Under the pieces are notes generated by a model. The model made no database searches. It worked only from the letters and a program-made list of their open reading frames with translations, and was not told where the DNA came from. The position numbers were made by a program, and so were the translations under genes. Positions 44,674-54,318 of a stretch of 64,000 nucleotides of DNA are shown in pieces. Each line of letters opens with the position of its first letter. The first letter of the stretch is position 1. Source of the stretch: Azolla caroliniana (Eukaryota; Polypodiophyta); NCBI GenBank assembly GCA_043228905.1, contig JBHGNT010000010.1:5890001-5954000 (forward strand), given 5' to 3'.

Positions 44674-47600
44674 ATGGTCGGCATCGCCGGCCGAGAGAAA
44701 ACAAAGACGGAGGGGAGACTTCGAGCGTGCGGAGTTCTCGGCCCTGACGAAGAAATCAGTGGCGCCGTTGAGGCGGTCTCCTTCGACGACACCTTGGGAA
44801 TGCTGGGGAAGGTAGTCGAAGAAGACCTTAACGAAGACCGGACGATACCGGTATGTTCCGAAGAAATGTACGAAGTCATCGCGGACTTTGGTCGGGGGCT
44901 CGAGTCGGATCGGACGGCCCGAGTAAGCACCAAGTACAAGACTGTGGACCGGAAGGTAAGGCCAGTCGCGGTACCGTTACCGGAGGGCAGCGAGTCGCGA
45001 ATCAAAGGGGTTGCATCGGACCCCAGCTTACGAGATCCGGCCTGTATAGGACACACCTTCACCAACGAGACGCTCCGGGAGCTCAAAATCGGTGGGGGCG
45101 GGTTCCTACTACCGGCGGAGGAAGACCGGTTTCGGAGAATGCTCGGAAGGCACGGGAAAGCCTTTGCATTCTCACCGGAGGAAATCGGGTGCGTAAACCC
45201 GACGATCGTAGAGCCGATGGTGATATTCACGGTACCGCATGTACCGTGGAATCTCAAGCCAATTCCGGTTCCGAGAGCTCACATCCCGAAGTTGATGGAG
45301 CTGTTGAAGCAGAAAGTTGATATGGGCATTCTCGAGCCGTCGAGCGCCCCGTATTCAAACCGATGGTTTACCGTACCAAAGAAAAACGGATCATTGCGCT
45401 TCATTCAGGACCTGCAACCGGTCAATAGGGTGACCATTCGGAACGCAGGGATTGGACCAACCATAGACGAGTTCGCGGAGGCCTTCGCCGGAAGGTCGAT
45501 TTACTCGGTCGGTGATCTATACTCAGGGTACGACCAGTTCCAGCTAGCCGTGGAGAGCAGAGACATTACGACGATGCGAACTCCCCTCGGCCTAGTGCGG
45601 ATGTGTACGCTGCCGCAAGGAGGGACCAACTCGGTGGCCCACATGGTGAATGCGATGAACAAGGTTCTGAGGGACTGCATCTCGGACATCACCATGCCGT
45701 TTCTGGACGACATCCCGATCAAGGGATGCCCGGTAGCAGAAAAGGACGAGACGATCAGGCCGAACGGATGCCGGCGATTCGTGGCGACGCACATCGACGA
45801 CTGCGAGAAGGTGCTGCAAAGGCTAGAGGCTGCGAGGCTCACCTTCTCGGGGGAGAAATCAGCCTTCGGGCAGACGGAAATCATGGTGGTCGGACATTTA
45901 TGTGGACCATATGGCCGGAAACCGTCTCCGGCAAAGGTAGAAGCCATCTCCGCGATGAAGCCTGATTGCAGCTCGGTCACGGAAGTACGAAGATTCTTGG
46001 GAGCATGCGCCTTCTACCACATATGGATCCCGCATTACGCGCACGTCGCGGAGCCGCTGTACAGATTATTGAAGAAAGGGCGAAGATTCGAATGGCTAGA
46101 CAAGCACACGGAGTCGGTCCGGAAGCTGAAGGAGGCTCTTTCGGCAGCACCGGCGCTCCGAAAGGCCGTCTACAGGAAGGGCACCCCAGTGTACATAACG
46201 GTTGACACGAGTCCGACCGGAATCGGGTGGGTCGTCAACCAAGAAGACGAGGACGGCAATCGGTTCCCGATCCGATTCGGCGCGAAGGTCCTTAGTGAGC
46301 GGCAGCGAGGATACGCCCAGGTTAAACGCGAACTCTGGGGTGTCGTTTCGGCGGTGAAGGCCGACAAGGACTATCTGATCGGGACAGAGGTAATCATAGA
46401 GACGGATTGCATGCCGATTCTCGGCATGGTTTCCGGATGCGCGACGCCGGACCTGGCAATGCTCAGGTGGATAGCGTACATCAAGTCCCTGGACCCGGAA
46501 ATACGACACATTTCCGGGAAAGACAACGCCATGGCCGACATGCTTCCAAGGGCGAGATTCGATGACGAGGGCGGCATGGTTTCGGAGGACGAAGAGGTCG
46601 GCGTGGACTTCTTCGAGGCAGCATACGTAACAACCGGCGGGACGAGCACTCCGGCGCTTAACGACTTCGACGCGAGCAAGTACGACGGGGAGTGGCTGCA
46701 GATCGGCGGGTTCTTGAGGACAATGGCGCCGGATGCGTCATGGACGAAAGACGAGGCCAACCGGATCCGGAAGAAAGCGTACCGGTTCTTTCTCCGGGAT
46801 GGCTATCTATGGAAGCACCCGAAGAAGAGGGACGGCGCTCCGCTCCGGGTGGTGGCGATGAAGGAAGAACAGGAGGAGCTGCTGACGGCCTACCACGACA
46901 GCCCTTGGGCCGGACACCGTGGAACTTGGGCCACGTTCGAGAAGATAAAGGAGAAGTACTGGTGGCTGGGACTGTACCGGGACGTGCATCGATTAGTGAC
47001 CACTTGCGAGAGCTGTCAGATGCACTCCGTGGTCCGACACCGGGACGAGCTTCACCCTACGTACCCTCCGACCATCCACTTCAAATGGATGGTAGATCTG
47101 GTGACGATGCCAATGGGGGTAGGACAGATGCAGTACCTGGTCCTAGCGCGGGAGGATCTGACGAACCAGGTGGAAGGCCGAGCCCTTCCGAACAAAACGA
47201 CCGCGGCCGTATGTCGGTTCCTAATCGAGGACGTGATATGCCGGTACGGGTGCGTCGGGAAGATCGTGGCTGACCGAGGGGAGTTGGACGCCGAAGAAGC
47301 CGCGAAGCTGTTCGACCGGCTGGGAGTCAAGCTCTCGCTCACCACTGCGTACAATCCGGAGGCGAATGGAAAGGTGGAGCGCGGACACGGACCGATCGTC
47401 AAGGCGCTGGTTCGAGCATGCAGAGGCCAAGTCGGTAACTGGCCGCGGCTGCTACCTTATGCTTTGTGGGCAGACCGGACCACGCACAGTTCGGTAACCG
47501 GGTACATGCCGACGGAGCTCATGTTCGGCCAGAAGCCGATCATGCCGATAGAACGGACGATCTCCTCGTGGGCAACGGTCGACTAGAGGGACGAGATGAG

Positions 47601-48030
47601 CCGGGAGGAGTTGTTGGCCGCGCGTATACGACAGCTCGAGCGGAGACCGGAGGACGTGGAACTGGCTGCGGAGAAGCTCCGGGTGGCGAGGACAAAGAAC
47701 AAAGCCAGGTTCGACCGAACGCACCGGCTCCGACCGAAGAAAATCGACGAAGGTGACTGGGTGCTCGTCTACGACAGCAGCCTCGACAACCAGCACCGAG
47801 CTACACGGAAGTTCGCACGAAGGTGGTTCGGGCCTTACGTGGTGCGGAGCGCCAATGACAACGGGACATATCACCTGGCGGAACTAGACGGCACGAGAAT
47901 GGCGATACCGGTTGCAGGGAAGCGGATCAAAGCGTTCAAGAAGCGACACGACGACGAGCCAGACCCGGCTCTCCTAGTCAGCAGTGACGAACGATCCGAA
48001 AACGAGGAAGAACCGACGGGCGAGGAATGA
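44674..48030 (+). pseudogene. Gypsy RT, RNase H and integrase with one TAG
   Basis: Open from 44512, first ATG 44674, interrupted by TAG 47584-47586, then open to TGA 48028-48030. RT: VPKKNGSLRFIQDLQPVN, DLYSGYDQFQLAVESRD, catalytic TMPFLDDIPIKG. RNase H: ITVDTSPTGIGWVV, RELWGV, ETDCMPI. Integrase: H2C2 zinc site (HDSPWAGHRGTW... CESCQMH), catalytic WMVDLVTMP, IVADRGELD, NPEANGKVERGHG. After the TAG a GPY/F-like segment (DWVLVYDSS... WFGPYVVRSANDNGTYHL) closes the protein; no chromodomain. The TAG replaces a likely Trp (TGG to TAG, G-to-A). Codon and motif style differ from the chromovirus relic at 62 kb, so this is a separate Gypsy lineage. Confidence 0.88.
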
Positions 48031-48084
48031 AGACGGGCCGGTTTTCTCCGTCCCAACTCTCTTGGCGCATACCGGAGGATGCGC

Positions 48085-48101
48085 GGTTAGGTGGGGGCGG
48101 A
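48085..48101 (+). other. Gypsy polypurine tract
   Basis: GGTTAGGTGGGGGCGGA lies immediately before the 3' LTR. The nested element has the same sequence before its own 3' LTR on the other strand. Confidence 0.85.
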
Positions 48102-48896
48102 TGTCGTGAAGAAAACCGTCCATAGGCGGAATCGGCGCACCAAGGCGTGGGAACCGGTTCTTCACGCGCGCACGCTCCAAGTTGTACATAGAAGCGAATT
48201 AGGAGGATAATCGGAAGGAACGGGCCCTAACACGAGTGGAGACAAAGACCGCGCGAACAGTCTTTTCGGTCGCGCGCGCGAGCGAAGGAACTGTACGAGT
48301 CGGCGGCGTAACTACGCGGATGCGTGAAGAACGGAGCGGATCCCTGTTCAAAAGGGACAGGGAATAAAGCTGACATGACGGCCTGCTCGTCGGCCTATAT
48401 AAGGAGCAGGAAAGAGCTTCACCAAGGATCTCGCGGAGAGAGGACGAAGTGCTGCCGGACCGTTTCTGGACGCTTCTCTCTCTGTTTCCTTCCTTCTTGA
48501 GCTCCATAGCTTTCTGTGCAGGGTTCCGAGGAGGCTCGCGCTGTTTCGAGGAACGCCCGAGTGCTTCCGGCAGCACCTCCGACCTGCTACCCCCCCCTTT
48601 GTGCGTCGAAGCGAACAAGCATCGGCATCTGTTCGCTGGCCTGTTCGGTTGTAACCAACCTGTGCCCCATCGAGGGTTGTAGTCGTGTCAGCCATTTTGT
48701 TAATATACATAATTAGTCATTCGCATCTGTCTGTGTCGGTGTCTGTTCGCGTTCTCCGTGCTGAAGGGCCGTGTCCCTGTGTATCCCCGGTCCTGCGTAG
48801 CCGGTTCTCTCTCTTTCTCCTCCCTCGCTTGCTCTTTGGTTCGAGACCCCCGCGGTCCCGCCTCGTTTCCACACGCACTTGCGTAATAACGCGACA
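48102..48896 (+). repeat. Gypsy 3' LTR
   Basis: 795 bp, the same ends as the 5' copy, with about six substitutions and a 2-bp CG insertion near 48254. Confidence 0.9.
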
Positions 48897-49374
48897 CCGG
48901 ATGATTGGGTGCTCGACTTATTTTCTGGAACAGGTAATCTCATAAGTCTGATCATTTAAAAAAAAATATATATATATTATTTCTTGTTTTTGTTTTCTTA
49001 CTTTTGCATGTGTGATTGTTTATTTAGGAACAACGACTACGTGCACTCTTAAATTGTTTAGGAACTGCGTCGCATTAGAGAAGGACTCTGAACAAGTCAA
49101 TTTTATTAAGATGAGGATCCAAGGCATCTGGGATTGTCCCGACCAGGACCAAGAGGTTGGGGCAAAGCATATCAACGAAGCTGAGATGTTTCAGTTGGCC
49201 TCTAGAGAGCCGATGGAACTTATATACGAGGAAGGAGGCGACCTTGTCGACCTTGAAGATGCACCGAGTTTTGATCAAATACAAGACTCAACTGAGGAGA
49301 CAGAACATGTAGATGCAACACAACTGTCAGCTAATCTTGGAGAGCAGCCCGTTCCAGACCTCCTAATGGAGTGA
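48897..49374 (+). pseudogene. ParB-domain DNA methyltransferase gene, 3' part
   Basis: Immediately after the Gypsy, the interrupted exon resumes with DDWVLDLFSGTG, ending at 48933 (CAG|GTAATC). The next exon, 49028-49374, continues in phase with TTTTCTLKLFRNCVALEKDS. DLFSGTG is the S-adenosylmethionine-binding FxGxG box (motif I), and NCVALEKDSEQVNFIKMR is the usual motif following it. Motif I thus comes after the ADIPYGF catalytic motif, the beta order of amino-methyltransferases. The C-terminus is acidic (MELIYEEGGDLVDLEDAP) and ends at TGA 49372-49374. The insertion lies exactly between the last ParB/MTase linker residues and motif I. Confidence 0.72.
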
Positions 49375-50160
49375 TTGTATATTAGTTTGTATTTGTAACT
49401 AAAAATTTGTAACACTAAACTTGGTTTGGAATATAAGATTTTTTTGTTTGAGTACCATTTCTTTACACTATGTGATTGGTGTGTAAACTTTAAGTGTTTA
49501 TCATATATTTGTAAAGGTTGACTCGCAAAGTATATGGTGGTTAAGTATTATTTTCATTGAATAGATGACTATGAACTTATCGATTGTATGACAAATGTTG
49601 GTTATAATTGTTACTTGATTAATATAATTGGATTTAGCTTTATTCTAGGATTTATGTTGTCTTTAATCTTGGTTATATAGTTTTGAGTGAACACAATAAT
49701 ATTAAGTCAACGTTGTTGCTCACTTGAGAATACATTCAGGTTGTTCATGTATGATTGGGATATAATGTTCGTAGTAGTTTTTGGGCATGTGTGCTATATA
49801 CTGCGATATTCATTTGTGAATATGTTTCAAACTATATCCAAAACTACTATTTGCTAATTTAATATAACAATCTTTATGGGAGTTAGAGACAAATATAGGA
49901 ACAAAATTGTATTTCTAAAATTGTTCAGTTGGATTCGAATTTAACATTAAATGTAAAATGAAGCGTATTACAATTATAGTTCAAAGCATTCTTGTAATCT
50001 AACCTAATATTTAGATAAATTTGCGTATGAGTTCAGAAAATATAGGTTAAATTTGAAATCTTGATATTATTAAGTGTATTTTTTAATGATGTTTTTAAAA
50101 GTCATGTGCGCATGCATGATACATTCTTGAAAGTTTGTTAAAAAATAGTAATTCTTATCA
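49375..50160. other. AT-rich downstream flank of the methyltransferase gene
   Basis: No gene seen. It probably contains the 3' UTR of the former methyltransferase gene (TTTGTAAC words and an AATATAAG near 49430) followed by unique AT-rich sequence. No terminal inverted repeat matching the left side of the gene pair was recognised by eye. Confidence 0.5.
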
Positions 50161-50964
50161 TCTCATGTATTTTTCAATAAAGGAATGCGACATATTACCT
50201 ATTCTAAATGACCCGGTGTTCTTACCCTTTTCTGTACATAAGGGCATGTGAAGAGCCGATGTGCGTGTGCGTGTTCTCGTTGCCCTCGATCCGGTTCCAT
50301 CCAAACTGGTTGCTTCCAACACGCATCCGGACCCGTCCGGGTTGGTGCCACAACCGGTACGACCGGCTCCAGAGAAATCGACCTTCTGGAATCCATCTCT
50401 CCCTAGTCCGAGACCTAGGTGGTCCCGCCCATTCCAACACACGCGCACGGAATACCACGACCTCTTTGGTGAACCCAGCGTGAAAGGGTGGCAAGGGAGG
50501 ATGGAGTCGGAAGACGATGACTTCCCAAAGATGGTGGCCAAAGTGGTGATGGAGTTCGGACGCGTGACAATGAGACAAGAAGCAGCGGAATATGTTGTCG
50601 AGTGTGTGGTAGAAAGATATGGCCGTTTCAATGGGGACGAAGTCCCATTCTACTTGGAAACCTACAACGCGGAAATGGAGGTGCGAGGCGGAGACGAGGG
50701 GTTGAGCCTAGCTCATTCTTCTATCGGGTCGTAGTTGTCTGGATGCACACGGAAGTAAAGGAGCTATGAGAAGCTCATAGTTCTTGGGAGGCCCTCGAAG
50801 AGGAACTACTGCAAGCATACGGAGGACAACCGAAAAGCCGGGGACGACATGACTTCAACCAGTGGGTTGCATCGGCGAAGACCCACCCAGGCACAACGAA
50901 GGCATTCCTAGAGTTCGGGTGGTGCTTTGCTCGGCTCTCGGAGCGGGAGAGTTTTTCGTGTTCC
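50160..50964 (+). pseudogene. Partial LTR, primer site and gag of a related Gypsy
   Basis: 50160-50456 resembles the 3' end of the outer Gypsy LTR (GAGACC...GGTCCCGCC...ACACGCGCACG), followed at 50459 by CTCTTTGGTGAACCCAGCGTG, the family primer site. A gag start at 50502 (MESEDDDFPKMVAKVV) runs through RYGRFNGDEVPFYLETYNAEM, matching the two gags at 37.4 and 42.2 kb, then breaks by stops and frame changes. ELWEALEEELLQAYGG and FNQWVASAKTHPGT are readable in other frames. The element ends abruptly near 50964 against an opposite-strand Gypsy fragment. Confidence 0.65.
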
Positions 50965-52098
50965 ATTGTCGAATAATTCTTTTCGGTCGTCGAGAGTAAT
51001 CTGTTAGCATAGTATACTGATCGATACTAGTTTGGAGGTGTCCGTTGCACAAGAGCACTTCTGATGGCCACGTCGGACGCGTCGATGAAAAGATGGAAAG
51101 GTTGTGACCAATCAGGAGATTGCACCACTGGTGCGTGCGATAGCGTCACTTTTAGGGATCTATAAGCATCTTCTTCCATTGTTGAAACGGGACTCGATGT
51201 ATCGTCGCGTGTAATGGTGTTGTGAATTCGGCAAGGTAGCGCAACATTTGACTATGCCACTTGATTTGCCCCAAAAACCGGCTGAGCACTTTTGTTGTGG
51301 TCGAGGTTGGGGCATTCAAGATGGCCTAAACTTTGTCGGGGTCCATAGCGATCCCTTCATAGCTAACAATGTGTCCGAGCAGAGTGCCACTCAACACAGA
51401 AAATGCACATTTGGAAGGGTTTAAGCTTAGTCGAGCTTGCCGGCATCGATCGAGACAGAGGCGTAAGTGAGCGAGATGCTCAATCTGACGGCCATACACA
51501 ACAAAATTGTTGAGAAACACTTGCATGAAGGTCGAGATGTAATCGTCAAAAATTTCAGCGATGATTCGTTGGAAGGTGGCCGGTGCTGTCTTCAATCCGA
51601 ATATTATGACGACTGTCACAAAAACACCCCATTTGGTTACAAATACCGTCTTTTCTTGGTCTTTGGGGTGCATGCGGATCTGATTATAGCTGTTGAATCC
51701 ATTTAAAAAACTATAGCATTCGTGCCCTGCCACCCCATCCATAAATGGAAGAGGAAATGCATCCATGTCTATTGGTGCGTTCAACTTGCGATAGTCAACA
51801 CAAACCCGTATTTGCCCCTTTTTCTTTGGGACGATGACAGTTGGACTGGCCGAATGAACCCCATTGGAGGAGATTGTCGGTTTCCTCCTTCACTTTGGTA
51901 GCATAGTTGGGATTCATTCTGTAATGGCGTTGTTGTACGGACGTGCATCATGCTTCAGATGAATCTGGTGCTGATAGTATTGTGGATCTAACCCCTTCAT
52001 GTTGTTGTACGATCATGCAAAAACATCTTGGTATTCCGTGAGCAACCCAACCAACGCTAAGTGATCTTTGAGAGCCGGTTCCTTTGTGATTTTCAAGG
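50965..52098 (-). pseudogene. Gypsy RT and RNase H fragment, minus strand
   Basis: Minus-strand frames give EYQDVFA, IRVCVDYRKLNAPIDMDAFP, FLNGFNSYNQIRMHPKDQEKT and LSLNPSKCAFSV, the body of a Ty3 reverse transcriptase. They continue to a thumb (LSRFLGQIKWHSQMLR) and the start of RNase H. The catalytic FxDD box reads VFLNNFVVYG: both Asp are Asn, each one G-to-A step. Several stops and frameshifts. It is bounded by the plus-strand gag relic on the left and the old Copia on the right. Confidence 0.78.
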
Positions 52099-53789
52099 CC
52101 TCCATCAGTGTGACTGTCGAGGAAGATGAAATGGTGCAGGTCTGTCTCAGGGGCCTGGCGTCGAAGTTCGGAGCATTCCGGATTGCAGTATGTACAAGGT
52201 AGAATACGCCCTTGTTTTTTGACTTACAGTCAATGCTCCTTGTAGAGGAGAACCATGTGGGTGTGTCGACGAGCATGCACATCGGCAACAAGATGTTGTA
52301 CACAGAGGCAGAGAGGCCCTGTGGTCGTGGCAGTCGAGGTGGATCGACGTGCAATGTAGGCGGCCGACAAGAGAGCAGAATCAGAGGCACAAAGATGGTA
52401 CCGATAGCAACTCCGGACCCTTGGAAATTGGGGGAGTCAAAGCAGAGCTGAAAACCGGCAAGGAAAGGCCAAAACGGAATGTTGGTACTGTGGCCGAAAG
52501 GGCCATAGAGAAAGCGAGTGCAAGAAGAAGCGAGTGTGTCAACGAGCACGCACATCGGCAACAAGATGTTGTACATGGAGGCAAGAGGCCCTGTGGTCGT
52601 GGTAGTCAAGGTGGATCGATGCGCAATGTAGGCGGCCGACAAGAGAGCAGAATTGGAGGCACAAAGATGGTGCTGAGAGCAATTCCGGACCCTCAGAAAT
52701 AGGGGGAGTCAAAGCAGAGCCGGAAACTGGCAAGGAAAGGCCGGAACGAAATGCTGGTATTGTGGCCGGAAGGGCCATAGAGAAAGCGAGTGCAAGAAGA
52801 AGAGAGTTGATTTGAACAAAGCTGAATCAACCCGGAAAGACGCGCATAAGCGTCATCGATCGCAGTTCGTTGGAGGCTTGGGGAGAGTCGGATCAGGACC
52901 AACCCTCGTAATGAAGCATAAGGCCAACTGGATGGGAGTATCCGACTCGAAGTCGGAAGAAGTTTGGTATGTGGACTCTAGAGCTTTAAACCACATGACG
53001 AACCACAAAGAGTGGTTCTCCTTTCTCGAGAAGCCGGAGAAGCCGGGGGAAGTCTAAACAAGGGACGACACCCCACATCCCATCATGCACATCGGAGATG
53101 TCCCTTTGAGCCATGTCGGTCAGAAGGGAATCATGAGAAACGTCCTGCATGTACCGACAATCACCAAGAACTTGGTGTTGGTCGGTCAAATCGTAGATCA
53201 AGGTATGCAAGTTCGGTTCACTCACCATGGATGCTTCATTGAGGAGGAAGGCTAGATCATCGCACAAGGGCGCCGGGATGGAAGAATGTTCATCCTCGAA
53301 ACCAATGATGTAGGCATCACTATGTTTGCAAAAGGGTAGAAGGTTCAGTCGGACATCGACCTTTGGCATAAGCGGATTGGCCACATCAACTTCTGGAAGC
53401 TTCAGGAGATGCAGTCTGAACACCTGGTTTCCGGACTACCAAAGTTCAATGGCCGGAAAGGTCAAGTATGTGAAGCTTGCCAGCTCAGGAAGCAGCATAG
53501 GCTTTCATTCCCAAATGAGAAGAAGCGAAGCCAGAATCTGCTCCATCTTATCCATTCAGACGTGTGGGGACCGGCTCAAAATGTGAGCATCGGTGGGAGT
53601 CGGTATTTCGTCTCCTTCATCGACAATTTCAGTCGCCACACTTGGATCTATTTGATCGAGAAGAAGAACAAAGTCTTCTCGTGGTTCCGAGACCTACAGA
53701 ATCATGTTGAACGAGAAACCGGAAGGAAGATCAAGTGTTTGAGATCAGATGGCGGAAAAGAGTACTTTTCCGGCCAGACCAAGGGAATC
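52099..53789 (+). pseudogene. Old Copia element, left part (gag end to integrase)
   Basis: Begins inside gag (VEEDEMVQVCLRGLASKFGA) and runs through an in-frame 273-bp duplication of the zinc-knuckle region, protease (YVDSRALNHM, active-site Gly lost), GAG-pre-integrase (IDLWHKRIGHINFWKL) and integrase (HLIHSDVWGP, KIKCLRSDGGKEYFSG) with stops and a frameshift. At 53790 it is interrupted by the younger Copia (TSD GAATC) and continues at 59752. Clearly the same family as the younger element but more diverged. Confidence 0.82.
52261..52806 (+). repeat. Tandem duplication, 273-bp unit, in old Copia gag
   Basis: Copies 52261-52533 and 52534-52806. Both contain CGGCAACAAGATGTTGTACA, GGCGGCCGACAAGAGAGCAG and the zinc-knuckle region. 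273 is divisible by three, so the frame would be kept. Confidence 0.8.
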
Positions 53790-54117
53790 TGTTGAGCGGC
53801 AAGCTCAACCGGAGCCGGATCGGCTGAATAAGCCGGAACCGGTAAGCGAGACGGATCGGGCGAAACGGATCGGTATGACGGTGAGCAACCGAACCGGCAA
53901 GCAGTGGAGGCCGGGTGCAATCCGTAACCGGAAGTCCAATCGGAAGCCTAGTATAGGATAGACTACTAGGTAGTTATAGTCTCGTAGTAAGTGTCAAATG
54001 CTCGTGTGAGCATTGAAGTACATGGTACTTCTGTCAGTCCCAAGAGGACTTGTATAAATAGTGCTACTTAGCACAGTGTGTATACAGAGTCTGGAAATAA
54101 TTTTGAAATTGTGTTCT

Positions 54118-54184
<67 letters not shown>

Positions 54185-54224
54185 TGTTCTCTATTTTACG
54201 CTTCCGCAAACTCTCACGTTTACA
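53790..54224 (+). repeat. Younger Copia 5' LTR
   Basis: 435 bp, begins TGTTGAGCGGCAAGCTC and ends CTCACGTTTACA. It contains a (CT)n microsatellite at about 54118-54178. Confidence 0.9.
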
Positions 54225-54318
54225 TGGTAAAAGAGCGCGAGGGTTGAGAACCTCTGTTGTAGACATTTACTCTTGAGAAAAAAACCCTAACAAGTCGAAA
54301 ACAGACACAGTAGAAGAC

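Larger units (their letters stand above)
36599..48896 (+). mobile_element. 12.3-kb Ty3/Gypsy element with a nested antisense element
   Basis: TGTCGTGAAG...CGCGACA ends. It is flanked by TCGG (36595-36598) and CCGG (48897-48900), a 4-bp target duplication with one C-to-T change; joining the flanks restores the methyltransferase frame. LTRs of 793 bp (36599-37391) and 795 bp (48102-48896) differ by about six substitutions and one 2-bp indel. Primer site just after the 5' LTR (TGGTGAACCCGATGTG; tRNA not identified), polypurine tract GGTTAGGTGGGGGCGGA before the 3' LTR. Internal order: gag, protease, RT, RNase H, integrase. A second LTR element (37978-42962) splits gag. Defects: TGA 43421, a frame change between protease and RT, TAG 47584. 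Confidence 0.9.
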
